64,000 nucleotides of DNA from assembly GCF_004210375.1 (NCBI RefSeq), contig NC_134833.1:140174127-140238126 (forward strand). Reading direction: 5' to 3'. How positions within the stretch are numbered: position 1 is the first letter of the stretch; each line of letters starts with the position of its first letter. The position numbers and the translations under genes are program-made. The notes under the pieces are model-generated. The model was not told where the DNA came from and ran no database searches. It saw nothing but the letters and a program-made list of their open reading frames with translations. This DNA comes from Tachypleus tridentatus. Lineage: Eukaryota > Arthropoda > Merostomata > Xiphosura > Limulidae. Shown in pieces: positions 42,901-49,779 of this stretch.

Positions 42901-43833
42901 ACTTTCAGGCAAAAATCGACAGCAAAGGATTGGTATATTCAGTAGTGCTTCTATTCCTGACGATCATTATTACGGTAAGAAAAAGTTATTTCCTTAACAG
43001 TAAAACTTTTTAGCTCAGTTTATATTATTATCTTTTTTAAAAAAAAGTGTTACTCTTTAACAAAACTGATGTATTCTACATGCTAGTTTCAATTAGAAAC
43101 TTAAAAACGAATTATTCTAATTATACTGTATCTTTTGGACACAAATATATTGTCAAAATGTTGTGTTTTTAAAGAGAGTTATAACCGACTTCTCTAAAAT
43201 AACACCTCCAGTGTGTTACACCTTTTACTCAATATTGTATAATAGTAATAATATGTTGACTACAAGAAGCCAGTTAAATCTTAAACATTAAGTTAGAATA
43301 CTTACCATTTCAACAGTTTCGTTGTATAAAACTAGGCGAAATATTGATTAATTTTATATTATGATGGTTAGGCTAAGCGTTTAATGTTACAATTGCATAT
43401 AATGTTGATTACCTTTGACCAAGTGTGGAGCCTGCAAATAATTTAAGCGAATATTAACAGAGTATTTTTAACACGCGTTTTCATGTTTTGAATTTTAAGA
43501 CTTATCTGAAGAACGTTTCTAGAAGGAATGATTTGGTTTATTTAGAGATGCAAGCTTTTTATTTACTTGTTCTTGTTTTACACAAAGTTACACAGAACTA
43601 TCTGATTTCTGTACCTCCGCTGAGAATCGAACTGCAGATGTGAGCATTGGAATTTTTATTTAAAAAGTTCGTTGTTTTATCTGTAGATTTATGGAATTTA
43701 CAAGAGCAACTGGCAGCTTACAAGACGACTTGGGATGTTGGCACTGGGAGTTTATTTTATTTTCTTGTTTATATCCATTATGTTAGAGTTTAACGTTGTT
43801 GGCAGATTTAACCCACTGATGTGTCCCGAGTGA
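3900..43833 (+). CDS. SLC24-family K+-dependent Na+/Ca2+ exchanger (NCKX), C-terminal half, seven exons
   Basis: Joined exons are 3900-3996, 29430-29482, 33222-33391, 38338-38452, 39249-39361, 42909-42974 and 43687-43833, giving about 253 residues to a TGA stop. NCKX proteins exchange Na+ for Ca2+ plus K+ across membranes and have two homologous alpha repeats separated by a large cytosolic loop. The visible part holds the loop end, then hydrophobic helices with the family strings [54 protein letters not shown] and [10 protein letters not shown]. The Asp in NVFDI corresponds to the residue known to give K+ dependence in human NCKX2 (Asp575), so K+ dependence is inferred. Alpha-1 and the signal/N-terminal region must lie upstream of base 1. 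The C-terminus (LEFNV, then MCPE) resembles SLC24A3/A4, while VPWFIQTA resembles SLC24A5, so I do not assign a paralogue. The first intron shown is 25.4 kb and mostly repeats. Confidence 0.9.
4205..4432 (-). mobile_element. Old tRNA-derived SINE (family 1), diverged
   Basis: Read on the - strand, a tRNA-like head with GGTTCAAATCTCGTCACC leads into the family 1 body. Many substitutions and gaps separate it from the copy at 4700, so it is an older insertion. Confidence 0.7.
4700..4972 (+). mobile_element. tRNA-derived SINE (family 1), near full length
   Basis: The head (4702-4771) has a Pol III box A-like region and the box B match GGGTTCAAATCCCAG. The body has CGCCCTTTCAGCCGTGGGGG, CCCACTATTCATTGG and GGCGGTGGGTGGTGACTAGC, and the 3' end is AAAACAAAAACAAACC. 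The anticodon-loop position reads CTCGTAA in this copy. Confidence 0.9.
4973..5388. other. Intronic DNA, nothing recognised
   Basis: AT-rich sequence between a SINE and the 49-bp array; no repeat, frame or element seen. Confidence 0.4.
5389..15682. repeat. 49-bp tandem array, about 210 copies (10.3 kb)
   Basis: The unit is TATTTAGTAGATGTGATACG followed by ATGTGAGATATTATAACAAT and CTATACTTG. The main variants are GAGATATTATAAC versus GGGATATTGTAAC, CTATACTTG versus CTATATTTG versus CTGTACTTG, GATACG versus GATACA or AATACG, and rare AACTATC. The left part (to about 7000) is mostly the GAG/ATTATAAC form; the right part mixes forms and has higher-order duplications. One unit near 10240 is 39 bp. 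The array is about 40% of the 25.4-kb intron between NCKX exons a and b. A 49-bp period keeps no reading frame. Confidence 0.97.
15683..17377. other. Intronic DNA, nothing recognised
   Basis: Two overlapping short open frames (15697-15978 + and 15887-16138 -) look like chance. Between about 16200 and 16900 the base composition is less AT-rich and could be an old transposon, but I could not identify any domain. Confidence 0.35.
17378..17488 (+). mobile_element. SINE (family 2), 5'-truncated
   Basis: Contains CTGTGGACTTAAAACGCTAA, CCGGATTTTGATACCCGTGG, GGGCAGAGCACAGATAGC and the tail TTGTGCTTAATTCAAAACAA, matching the copies at 20371 and 20908. Confidence 0.8.
17511..17622 (+). mobile_element. 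SINE (family 3), tRNA-like
   Basis: Contains GCCCCGCTAGTACGGCGGTA, AGTCTACGGATTTACAACGG and GGGTTCTATTCCCCGCGG (box B-like), then GGCTCAGTTGATAGTCCAAT. A G-run of nine lies at 17579-17587. Confidence 0.8.
17901..17923. other. Perfect inverted repeat
   Basis: GGAGAACAT and ATGTTCTCC are separated by TATAT. It could form a short hairpin. The half sites resemble steroid-receptor half sites, but the spacing is 7 and not 3, so no regulatory role is claimed. Confidence 0.5.
18031..18175. repeat. 65-bp tandem duplication, 2.2 copies
   Basis: CACTTTCTTCGGGCCCAGAG begins at 18031 and 18096, and CACTTTCTTTGGGCC at 18161. The two full units are identical over GAGTATCAGGTAAGGTGGTT and TGTCATGACATTGATAGATC, so the duplication is recent. 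Confidence 0.9.
18176..20370. other. Intronic DNA, nothing recognised
   Basis: No array, SINE or coding signal seen over about 2.2 kb. Confidence 0.35.
20371..20492 (+). mobile_element. SINE (family 2)
   Basis: Starts GCCCTCCAGTGGCACAGCGG, with GTATGTCTGCGGGCTCACAC, AAACCGGGTTTCGATATCCG and AGCACAGATAGCCCATTGTG. The tail is GCTTAATTACAAATAATC. It is the most complete family 2 copy here. Confidence 0.85.
20908..21040 (+). mobile_element. SINE (family 2)
   Basis: Contains CCCTCCCCCCACAGTGGTAT, AAACCGGTTTTTCGATACCC and AAGCACAGATAGCCCATTGT, with an ACAAACAAAC tail. Confidence 0.85.
21041..22349. other. Intronic DNA, nothing recognised
   Basis: Only short (TA)n runs near 21628 and 21805 and a few chance frames on the - strand. 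Confidence 0.35.
22350..22650 (-). mobile_element. SINE (family 1), full length, 12-bp target-site duplication
   Basis: The direct repeat CGAAGACTTAGG lies at 22350-22361 and 22639-22650. The SINE body (22362-22638) reads on the - strand from a tRNA-like head (GGCCTGGTATGGCCAAGTGG) to the CAAAACAAACCAAACC tail. The perfect flanking duplication shows LINE-type retrotransposition and a fairly young age. Confidence 0.92.
22651..23570. other. Intronic DNA, nothing recognised
   Basis: No repeat or coding signal. AT-rich throughout. Confidence 0.35.
23571..23752 (-). pseudogene. THAP zinc-finger remnant
   Basis: The - strand frame from 23752 down to TGA at 23571 reads [38 protein letters not shown], then [20 protein letters not shown]. 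This fits the C-terminal two-thirds of a THAP domain: FH, the invariant Trp, AI-R, and the closing C-x2-HF. A TAA lies just upstream in frame, the first Cys pair is not clean, and no downstream exon is visible. THAP domains occur in P-element-like transposases and in host genes; a transposon fossil in the NCKX intron seems likelier. Confidence 0.6.
24130..25201 (+). mobile_element. SINE (family 1) with its 5' part repeated seven times
   Basis: The tRNA-like head plus the first part of the body (about 133 bp) occurs seven times. Junctions CGTTGGCATAGTCC are at 24275, 24408, 24539, 24672, 24805 and 24937 (spacing 133, 131, 133, 133, 132). Only the last copy continues at 25070 into the full body and tail, to about 25190. 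The whole block lies between one pair of direct repeats, TCATTTAG (24130-24137 and 25194-25201). Each head has GGGTTCGCCTCC or GGTTCGCCTCC as a box B-like element. The anticodon-loop position reads CTCGTAA, CTCCTAA, CTCCCAA or CTCTAA, so these are not functional tRNA genes. Confidence 0.92.
25202..25863. other. Intronic DNA, nothing recognised
   Basis: AT-rich, no element or frame. Confidence 0.35.
25864..25945 (+). mobile_element. SINE (family 3), diverged fragment
   Basis: GTGAGTCTACGGACTATTGA, AGCTAAAATACGGGGCTCAA and a tail near ATAAACAAACC follow the order of the family 3 copy at 17511 but with many changes. Confidence 0.5.
26163..26532. mobile_element. Miniature TIR element, TA-flanked
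   Basis: Left end TATACCGTGTTTCTCCGAAA (then ATAAGAC) and right end GTCTTATTATCGGAGAAACA (then CGGTATA) are inverted repeats of about 26 bp with one or two mismatches. Subterminal GGGCTTATATTAA repeats occur on both sides, and the centre is an ACTATTAAACTA-rich stretch. There is no coding capacity, so it is a non-autonomous DNA transposon. The superfamily is not assigned. Confidence 0.88.
26533..27252. other. Intronic DNA, nothing recognised
   Basis: AT-rich, no element or frame. Confidence 0.35.
27253..27534 (-). mobile_element. SINE (family 1), full length, 13-bp target-site duplication
   Basis: CTGAATTGATGAA is repeated at 27253-27265 and 27522-27534. The body between reads on the - strand, with a GCGTTAAGGCGTGCGACTCA head end and an intact family 1 body. 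Confidence 0.92.
27545..27990. repeat. 31-bp tandem array, about 14 copies
   Basis: The unit is CTTAGGCTTGTTGAACCGAT followed by AATAATTATAA. Unit starts at 27571, 27602, 27633, 27664 and 27695 are exactly 31 bp apart. Copies are moderately diverged. Confidence 0.92.
28330..29320. repeat. 30-bp tandem array, about 33 copies
   Basis: The unit is TATGGTGTTTAATCCTTATT followed by TTACACTAAG. Since 30 is a multiple of three, the array stays open in one frame for 337 codons (repeating [10 protein letters not shown]). The variants (TTTGGTG, TTTGGAG, TACGGTG, AATTCTT) change amino acids freely, so I read it as a minisatellite. It ends 110 bp before NCKX exon b. Confidence 0.95.
29430..29482 (+). 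CDS. NCKX exon b (53-nt loop exon)
   Basis: The acceptor is TTTCTTTTCTTTTCAG and the donor AAAAG/GTAGGT, both strong. The exon completes an Arg codon, reads [17 protein letters not shown] and leaves one base (G), which joins AG of exon c to make Glu. The phase fit on both sides (2/1 and 1/2) is the main evidence. It sits about 110 bp downstream of a 1-kb 30-bp tandem array. Loop sequences of this family vary, so homology alone would not prove it. Confidence 0.7.
29483..30689. other. Intronic DNA, nothing firm
   Basis: Faint tRNA-like traces (for example GGTATTCGAACCCACAACTG near 29960) may be very old SINE pieces. A (TA)n run lies at about 30249-30264. Confidence 0.3.
30690..31096. repeat. 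Dispersed repeat, copy 1
   Basis: It shares an ordered series of blocks with 36212-36912: AAATACTAATGT-CGAAGTTAA, TTATAGCTTCCG-like ACAGCTTCCGCGGGTTATAG, GCGAGATTCTCAAA, GTTGATTCTTGCGCTCGAGA, GATTTAGA-AACAG-CGGGACTT and AATCCGTTACAG. It may be a solo LTR (TATATATA, AATAAA-like sites, ends in CA), but no primer site or target duplication was established. Confidence 0.65.
31097..31696. other. Intronic DNA, nothing recognised
   Basis: No repeat or frame seen. Confidence 0.35.
31697..31815 (-). mobile_element. Diverged SINE with family 2/3 features
   Basis: GCGCAAAGCTACACTATGGA, TTATCTGTGCTGTGCCCATC, CAAGTATCGAAGTCTGAATT and ACGTACTACTAAATCATGGC follow the reverse-complement order of the tRNA-like SINEs. 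Confidence 0.6.
31870..32330. repeat. 53-bp tandem array, about 8 copies
   Basis: The unit is TAGGTATAGTTATTGAGAAT, AACTGATGGATAACATAATC, ATATTAGGTACAT. Unit starts are at 31933, 31986, 32029 (one short step of 43), 32082, 32135, 32188, 32241 and 32294. Confidence 0.92.
32436..32512 (+). mobile_element. SINE (family 3) fragment
   Basis: GCAACGCTAAAATATGTGGT, TTGGTTCCCCGCAATGGCTT and AAACAAACAAACAGAAAC match the 3' half of family 3. Confidence 0.55.
32783..33055 (-). mobile_element. SINE (family 1), near full length
   Basis: On the - strand it runs from GGACCCGGCATGGTTAGGTG and GGGTTCGAATCCCCGTCACA to the AAAAAAAACAAACAA tail. It ends about 165 bp upstream of NCKX exon c. No clear target-site duplication was found. 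Confidence 0.88.
33222..33391 (+). CDS. NCKX exon c (first two helices of the C-terminal half)
   Basis: The acceptor is TTTGGTTGTAG and the donor ATG/GTGAGT. The exon encodes [20 protein letters not shown], the conserved [13 protein letters not shown] connector, and a second hydrophobic segment ending [15 protein letters not shown] followed by a basic/Trp patch, then SYIMVWM, is characteristic of SLC24 proteins just before alpha-2. It ends in phase 0, matching exon d. Confidence 0.92.
33392..34567. other. Intronic DNA, nothing recognised
   Basis: AT-rich. Short open frames at 33680-33910 (+) and 34286-34618 (-) look like chance; the latter overlaps the THAP remnant in antisense. Confidence 0.35.
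34568..34765 (+). pseudogene. THAP zinc-finger exon with a frameshift
   Basis: From ATG 34568 one frame reads [48 protein letters not shown] and then stops at TGA 34721. The neighbouring frame carries on with [19 protein letters not shown], ending at a GTAATT donor-like site. Taken together these give C-x2-C, an LP in the FP position, the invariant Trp, AIRR and the final C-x2-HF in THAP order, with about 37 residues between Cys pair and last Cys. The break lies near 34707-34715, between LC and CHDHF. No following exon was found. It could be a transposase fossil or a dead host gene. Confidence 0.65.
34771..36211. other. Intronic DNA, mostly unrecognised
   Basis: Apart from the exon-like segment at 35279-35375, nothing is identified. 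The 111-codon frame at 35701-36036 (+) is AT-rich, has no domain and looks like chance. Confidence 0.3.
35279..35375 (-). other. Exon-like coding segment, antisense to NCKX
   Basis: On the - strand a 97-nt segment lies between an acceptor-like TTTTTGTATTACTGATAG and a donor AAG/GTAAAA. It reads [20 protein letters not shown] and then [12 protein letters not shown]. The residue mix is unlike the AT-driven chance frames nearby. A second possible exon (about 35692-35639, [18 protein letters not shown], donor GAG/GTAAAT) lies upstream, but its phase does not fit this one. I do not recognise the family. It could be part of a gene nested in the NCKX intron, a gene fragment or coincidence. Confidence 0.3.
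36357..36584 (-). mobile_element. SINE (family 1), internally deleted
   Basis: GCGCAAAGCTACACGAGGGC, CGTCCCTAATTTAACAGG, TTTACCAACGAACAATGG and GGTGCGACAGAGATTCGAAC follow family 1 on the - strand. About 40 bp of body and part of the CTGAAAGGGCGAGCATG region are missing. Confidence 0.85.
36607..36632 (-). mobile_element. SINE head fragment
   Basis: CACTTGGCCATGCCGAGCCC repeats the head end of the SINE just before it (CACTTGGCCATGCCGGGC). It is either a truncated second insertion or part of a duplication at the insertion site. Confidence 0.55.
36913..38337. other. Intronic DNA, nothing recognised
   Basis: AT-rich, with a short (TA)n at about 37070; no element or frame of note. Confidence 0.35.
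38338..38452 (+). CDS. NCKX exon d (alpha-2 repeat, first helix)
   Basis: The acceptor is TTGTTTCCTAG and the donor CAAG/GTGAGC. The exon reads [19 protein letters not shown] and then [25 protein letters not shown] carries the acidic residue that in this superfamily lines the cation site (Asp548 in human NCKX2). It ends in phase 1, and the first G of the next codon joins GT of exon e to give Gly. Confidence 0.95.
38453..39044. other. Intronic DNA, nothing recognised
   Basis: No repeat or coding signal between NCKX exons d and e, apart from the SINE trace listed next. Confidence 0.35.
39045..39092 (-). mobile_element. SINE (family 3) trace
   Basis: AAAGCAAAGCCACATTGGGC and TATCAGCTTTGTCCACTGCT match the 3' half of family 3 on the - strand. 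Confidence 0.5.
39249..39361 (+). CDS. NCKX exon e (alpha-2 repeat, second helix)
   Basis: The acceptor is TTTTGTTCCAG and the donor CTG/GTAGAT. The exon reads [20 protein letters not shown] and then [31 protein letters not shown] and VPW are near-invariant NCKX strings, and the Asp of VFD is the known K+ determinant. It ends in phase 0. Confidence 0.95.
39665..39815. repeat. 34-bp tandem array, about 5 copies
   Basis: The unit is CACTGAATATTAAAATACTT followed by GTACATCCAATACA. TGAATAT starts at 39679, 39713, 39747, 39777 and 39807 (spacing 34, 34, 30, 30). It lies about 300 bp after NCKX exon e. Confidence 0.88.
40150..40345. repeat. Diverged ~35-bp repeat
   Basis: TTTGAACTATCTTCAAGCTA and related blocks (TTTGAACTACTTTAAAGCTA, TTTGAATCGTTTTAAGCTA) recur four to five times at a spacing of about 34-36 bp with variable ends. 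Confidence 0.6.
40346..40956. other. Intronic DNA, nothing recognised
   Basis: No repeat or coding signal. Confidence 0.35.
40967..41227 (-). mobile_element. SINE (family 1) inside the TIR, 10-bp target-site duplication
   Basis: TCCCAGAAGT occurs at 40967-40976 and 41218-41227, exactly bounding the SINE. The duplicated bases belong to the host element's left TIR. The body is family 1 on the - strand, with an internal gap in the GTAAGACTAGAGGGAAGG region. Confidence 0.92.
41366..41480 (+). mobile_element. SINE (family 2) inside the TIR element
   Basis: GCTCCCCAGTGACACAGCTG, TATGTCTGTGGACTCACATC, AAACCGGGTTTCGATAGAGC and the tail ACTTAATTTCAAACAAAGC. The CCCGTGGTGGGC stretch is deleted. Confidence 0.85.
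41885..42072 (-). mobile_element. SINE (family 1), old and gapped
   Basis: CGAATTTCGAATAAAGCTAT, CACCATCCACCGTCAATCTT and CCCCGTCTGAAAGGTCGAAT align in order with family 1 on the - strand, with several deletions. Confidence 0.7.
42433..42706 (-). mobile_element. SINE (family 1), near full length
   Basis: Starts with the GTTTGTTTGTTTTGAATTTC tail and ends with GCATGACGAGG-type head sequence (CATGCCAGGC on +). It retains box B as GGATTCGCG / CGAATCCCCG. It abuts a family 2 SINE at 42707 and lies about 200 bp before NCKX exon f. Confidence 0.88.
42707..42803 (+). mobile_element. SINE (family 2), diverged
   Basis: AAAACTGGGTTTCATGACTG, GTGTGGGACATTTATAGGTT and the tail AATAAATAAACAAACAAAAC match family 2 with many changes. 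Confidence 0.55.
42909..42974 (+). CDS. NCKX exon f (66-nt helix exon)
   Basis: The acceptor is TTAACTTTCAG and the donor ACG/GTAAGA. It contains 22 codons, [20 protein letters not shown] plus IT, corresponding to the SRGLVYS helix of vertebrate NCKX3/4. It is phase 0 at both ends. Confidence 0.92.
43573..43650 (-). mobile_element. SINE (family 2) trace
   Basis: TACACAAAGTTACACAGAAC, TATCTGATTTCTGTACCTCC and GAGAATCGAACTGCAGATGT follow family 2 on the - strand, ending just before NCKX exon g. Confidence 0.5.
43687..43833 (+). CDS. NCKX terminal coding exon
   Basis: The acceptor is TTTTATCTGTAG. The exon reads [20 protein letters not shown], then a hydrophobic helix [19 protein letters not shown] and the tail RFNPLMCPE before TGA at 43831-43833. 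NW-x-L-x-R-x-LG followed by a final helix is the normal NCKX C-terminus, so the protein is complete at this end. The 3' UTR follows; the first AATAAA I see downstream is at 44554-44559. Confidence 0.93.
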   Translation: MYGIYKSNWQLTRRLGMLALGVYFIFLFISIMLEFNVVGRFNPLMCPE

Positions 43834-44580
43834 CCTCAGTAAAACCATAGTTACATTTTTTCTTACATTCTTACTTGTACTTATTCAAGGTTTAACTGCT
43901 TGTAAACTTTTTCTTTTCCATGTAAGTCACATTTTTCGATAGTTGTTACAATGACTTAGTTCTTAACATCAAGTTCTTGGAAGGATTTGTCTTCAATGAA
44001 TAATTAATCCGACTTACTTAATTCAGTTATTATTGTTTCTGGACGAGCTCTGCTCTGAAAAGACGTTACATCAATAGAACTATAGACCATTGTTCAGATG
44101 CGGAAAACAGAACTATAGACCATTGTCCAGATGTAGACAACCTTTTATTAATCCCATCGAGTTTGTTTGTTTTTAAATTGGTTTCCAAGTTACTCCAACA
44201 AAACGGCCAGTAATTGTTCTTAATCCACGCTTTTCTATTAACAAACTATGCTGTTAGGTAACATTACATCAATAGCACTATGACCGTTGTCCAGATGTGG
44301 ACAACATTTTTTATTTCATCAACGTTTCTTTTAAGTTCTTTGTTTCCAAATTTTCTGACAAAACGGCCATTTAATGTTGTTGATACACGATTTTCTCTTG
44401 ACAAACTATGCTGTTAGGTAACATTACATCAATAGCACTGACCGAAACACAATATAAACAACACTACGACCATTCTCTAGATGCGGACAACCAGTTCGTT
44501 TTTTTTTTTTGTATTTTTAACTTGATTTCCAAATTACTATAACAAAAAAGGTCAATAAATGTTCTTGCTTTACTCTTTTC
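43834..44580 (+). other. Probable NCKX 3' UTR with imperfect tandem repeat
   Basis: No reading frame of interest is present. From about 44060 to 44540 a unit of roughly 160-200 bp recurs about three times. It includes CTGTTAGGTAACATTACATC (at 44251 and 44411), CCAGATGTGGACAAC and AACAAAACGGCCA. An AATAAA at 44554-44559 could end the transcript, in which case the repeat would be transcribed. UTR extent is inferred. Confidence 0.45.
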
Positions 44581-45440
44581 TAACAAATGTTCAGCTTACT
44601 AATGATGTCAGTTGTTCGTATGAGCTAAAACCCACTTAATTGTGTGTAAAAGTGGTTAATAATTTGTTACCATGGTTTGCCCTCTATACAGTATTACTAA
44701 ACATTATCAAGTCAAAGTTATCCAGAAATGATTATTGTAAACAGAACTATTACGATTTTGTTGTTTTCTGTTATCCGTGTTTGTCGTAATTCCCAGCCAT
44801 AACAGCGTTTCGTTTACAGCATAAATATCTGTCATTCGGACAGTTATAACGAAATTCGATGAAAAGAGATAATTATAATAATTAAGCAAGTTTGTATTAG
44901 CATCGTAACCTTGAAGATTTACTGTTAAGCCAATGTGGGTGGAAGCAAGTGAAAATAGAAGGATAAATGTGGGTGAATAATAATCACATTCATGCCTCTT
45001 ATGTAAATTATTGTTTTAATGTCTATGTGTAAAAATAATTATTTCCATGACCGCAAACAATACCAAACAAAATACGTATATATATATATATAGTAGTCTT
45101 TAGAAAAAAATTATTGTAGCTCATAGTTGTGGTGGTTGTTCAGATCAGTAGTGCGCAAAATTTTTATGGCATTGCTTTTTCAAACACGTGTTATATAGCG
45201 CCTTCTACCTCGTGCTTCGTATGAACTACTTGTTAATGTATTGTATATTCCATCTTGCCAAAATAATTACTATTACTGTGTTACGTAAGGTAGCAATATT
45301 TGTATCTTAGTCTTAAACTTTCTTCTTTTTACATTTGTACTTTCAGACATAATTTATATGTTCATATAGTCATAGTTGTGCACCCCATGGGTTTAGAAGA
45401 ATAATAACCACCTCCATGAACAGTTATCTATATTGAATTA
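44581..45440. other. Intergenic DNA, nothing recognised
   Basis: Includes (TA)n at about 45080-45092. No element or coding signal. Confidence 0.35.
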
Positions 45441-48400
45441 TGTTATTGCATTAATAACTGTTTCTTGAAATACTAATGACGTTTAGGGGTATTCTCTATG
45501 ATAATATTAATCGCCATTATTAACACCTGTCTACAATAATAGTGATCACGTTTATGGGTGTTGTATTTTAATAATATTGATCACTATCATTAATATCTGT
45601 ATAATACTAATATTATTAACACACGTCTCCAGTAACAGTGATCATGTTTGTGTGTGTTGTCTATAATAATATTAATCACCATTGTTTACATACTCCTGCA
45701 GTAACAGTGATCATGTTTGTGTGTGTTGTCTGTAATAATATTAATCACCATTGTTTACATACTCCTGCAGTAACAGTGATCATGTTTGAGGGAGTTGTCT
45801 ATAATAATATTAATCACCATTGTTTACATACTCCTGCAGTAACAGTGATCATGTTTGTGTGTGTTGTCTATAATAATATTAATTACCATTATTAACACAT
45901 TACTAAAGTAATAGTGATCATTTTTGTGTGTGTTGTCTATACTAATGGGCAGTTATTAATACACGTCCACAGTAATACTGATCATGTTTGGGGGTGTTGT
46001 CTATATTAATATTAACCACCGTTATAACACCTCTCTACAGTAATAGAGATCGTGTTTAAAGTGTTGTATTTTAGCGATATTAATTACCATTATTAACACT
46101 TGTCTGCAATAATAAGCATACCGTTTATGGATGTTTTCTATCATATCATATAATATAATATAATAATATGAATGAATATCATTCATGCTTATCTACAGTA
46201 ATACTGATCAAGTTTATGTGTGTTGTCTACAGCAATATTAATCACCATCAATAACACCTGTTTACAATAACAGTGATCATAATTTTGAATGTTTTATAAA
46301 ACTATATCAATCACCATCAACAGCAGCTGACTACAGTAATAGTAATCAAGCTTATGTGTGTTGTCTACAACAATATTAATCACCATCAACAGTACCAGTC
46401 AACAATAATAGTGATCATACTTATAAGTAACGTCTATAACAATATTTAACACCGTCATTAAAACCTATCTACAATAACAGTGATTATACTTATGGGTGTT
46501 GTCTATAACAATATTAATCACCACCAACAGTACCAGTCAACAATAACAGTGATAATACTTATGACTGATATGTATAACATTATTAATAACCACCAACAGC
46601 AACTGTCTACAGTAACAGTGACGAGACATATGGCTGGTGTCTATAACAGTAATAATCTCCATCAACAGTACTTGTCTACAGTAGCATTGCTCATAGTTAT
46701 GGGTGTTGCCCATAACAATGTTCATCACCATAAAAAGCACCAATCTACAACAACACCTATCTACTTATGAGTATTGTCTATAAGGTTACTACTGATGATC
46801 AATAACAGATGTCAACAATAATAGTGATCATACATGAGAGTTGTCTATATCAATATTAATCACTGTCAGTAACACCTGCCTACAGTAATAGTGAACATAC
46901 TTATGGTTGTTGCCTGTGACAATGTTCATCACCATTAACAGCACCTGTCTACTATAACAGTTATCATACACGAGTGTTTTCTATAACAATATTAATCTCC
47001 ATAAATAGCGCCTCTCTCAATAATAATGACCATATATATGAGTGTTGTCTATAATAATATGAATAACCAAGACAACACCTGTCCACAATAACAGTAATAA
47101 TACTGATGGGTATTAGCTATAATAATTATAATCACCTGTCCATAATAACAGTTGTGATGGTTATTGGTGTTGTCTATACCAATATTAATCATGACTACAA
47201 TAACAGTCATCATACTTATGAGTGTTGTCCTTAACAATATTAATCACCATCAACAGCACCTGTCTACTTATGAGTGTTGTTTATAACAATTCTAATCACC
47301 ATCAATAACAGCTATCTAAAAACAGTGACCATATTTATGAGTGTTGTCTATAACACTATTAATCACCATCAACAGCACGTCTACTATAACAGTTGTGATG
47401 GTTATTGGTGTTGTCTATACCAATATTAATCACAATCAACATCATCTGTGCACAATAACAATGATCATATATATGAGTGTTATCTTTAACAATAATAATC
47501 ACAGTCACTAACATATGCCCTCAACAATGTTGATCATATATATGGATATTGTCTATAACAATGTTTATCACCATCAAAAGCACCTATATACAATAACAGT
47601 GATCATACTTACAAGTTTTATCTATAACAATAATAATCACCATCAATAACACCTGGCGACAATATCAGTGATCATATTTATGAATGTTGTCTGTAACAAT
47701 ATTAATCACCATCAACAGCACCTGTATACAATAACAATGATCATACATATGAATGTTGTCTATAACAATATTAATCTCCAATAACAACACCTGTACACAA
47801 TAACAGTGATCATATTTATGGGTAATGTCTATAACGCTATTAATCGCAATCAATAGCACCTGTCTACAATAACAGTGATCATACTTACAAGTGTTATCTA
47901 TAACAATAATAATCACCATCACAGGACCTGTGTAGAATAACTGTGATCATACTTACAAGTGTCATCTGTAAAAATATTATTCACCATTAACAGCACCTGT
48001 CTACAACAACAGTGATTATACTTATGGGTGTTGTCTATAACAATATTAATCTCCATCAGTAACAGCTGTCTACAATAACAGTGATCATACTTATGGAGAT
48101 TCTCTATAACAATATTAATCTCTGTCAGTCACAGCTGTGTACAGTAACAATGATCATACTAATGGATGTTGTCTAAAACAATATTAATCTCCGGCAGTAA
48201 CATCTATCCACAACAACAGTGATTATACTTACAGATGTTGTCTATAACAATACTAATCTCGATCAGTAACAGGCGTCTACAATAACAGTGATTATATTTA
48301 TATGTTGTCTATAACAATATTAATTACCAACAACAGCACCTGACTACAATAACAGTGATTATACTTACATGTTTTCTCTATAACAATATTAATCACTATC

Positions 48401-48450
48401 AACAGCACCTGTCTACAATAACAGTGATCATATTAATGTCTGCTGTTTGT
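45440..48450. repeat. 69-bp tandem array, diverged, about 43 copies
   Basis: The consensus runs ACAGTGATCATACTTATGGG, TGTTGTCTATAACAATATTA, ATCACCATCAACAGCACCTG and TCTACAATA. GTGATCATG begins at 45638 and 45707 (69 bp). Since 69 is a multiple of three, short frames stay open across a few units on both strands; these are by-products. Copies near 45640-45860 are the most alike. Confidence 0.92.
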
Positions 48451-49779
48451 GTATGAGAGGTATCCACCTCTGTAACAACTGCTTGTAATAAATCATGCTT
48501 CTGAATGTTCTATATAAATTATCTTGATGAGCTATTGTTTACAGTTTAACACTTCTACAGATGAACATCTTTTTGAATATTGATCATATCTACAAACTAC
48601 TATTTACACAAACTGTGATCAATATGTGGATATTATTCACAGATATATTAATAACACTGATTCATGGAGATGAATGTTTTATTTAACAATAATTATTCTT
48701 GAATTATTTTACAAAAATAATGTTTATTGATGTTGTATATTGGATTGTAAATAATTTAGATAACTGTTGTTTATAGAAATATTAATCATATTGACTGAGT
48801 GTTGCCCCTAGTAATACTGACGATGTTCATGACCTGTTCTCTATCAGGATGGCAGTTATATCCATAACTTATTGTCTCTCAGGATAGTGATTATATTTAT
48901 CAACTATCATATATAAGAATAATTATATTTATAACCTGAACATGAACAGCTATTACGTCCATCAGTTATTGTTTATATGAATAATAATTATATCCATAAC
49001 CTGTCATCTTTAAGAATAGTGATTATATCCACAAGATGTTTGCTATAAGAGTAGTGATCACGTCCATAAACTTTTGTAAATAAACTAAGTGGCTATGTTC
49101 ATACATTATATTTATTTGTGGCCTGTATACAAATATCTATAAACAACTGCTTGCAGAAATGGTTATCACATCAATAACTTTTTTCTATAAGAATATTAAC
49201 CTTCCAGAAACATTTCTTTTTACAATCATATCGTGTTCAAAATTATTGTCAGATAGTTCTGGTTCAAAGCCAGAATTATTGTCAGCTTGCATAAATTTAA
49301 TCGTCCTTTACAAGTATGAAAACACTCAAGCATTTTGATGCTATTTTTGGATCCATTTTCTCATCAATATTAAACAATTTTCAACTGCAAATATCAATTA
49401 TGTTTTGAATAGCAGTATATGACATTTTGAGGATGAAGAATCCACTTTTTATAGAAAATAAAATTACAATATATCAAGTTTATATTATCATCCTTATGAT
49501 GACATAAACGCATCAAAATGTTGTAGATTTGTAGAAAGGCTTCTCTCAGTAACCATTTGAACCATCTCCCAACTTTATTTGCCACATTGGATAAGAATTG
49601 ATAGCCGAGATCCTCACCTGTACAAATTAGGTTTTGTCTATTGATTCTGTGTGTTCAATTCACATTTCTCACAGGAAATTCACACCCTTATTGTGTTGTC
49701 ACCATATAACAACGTGCATGTTAAATAGTTATTCGTGTTAACTGTTTTCCATAGCAATATTAATCAAATCTGTCAAAAT
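48451..49779. repeat. Highly diverged relatives of the 69/61-bp units
   Basis: Between about 48770 and 49200, half-length units of about 30-35 bp recur (AGAATAGTGATTATATCCA, TAACCTGTCATCTTTAAGAA). The rest is too decayed to phase. Confidence 0.55.

Noticed and set aside
45638..47922. Several 60-96-codon frames on both strands
   Set aside because: They follow from the 69-bp period being a multiple of three; both strands open equally and residues drift freely.
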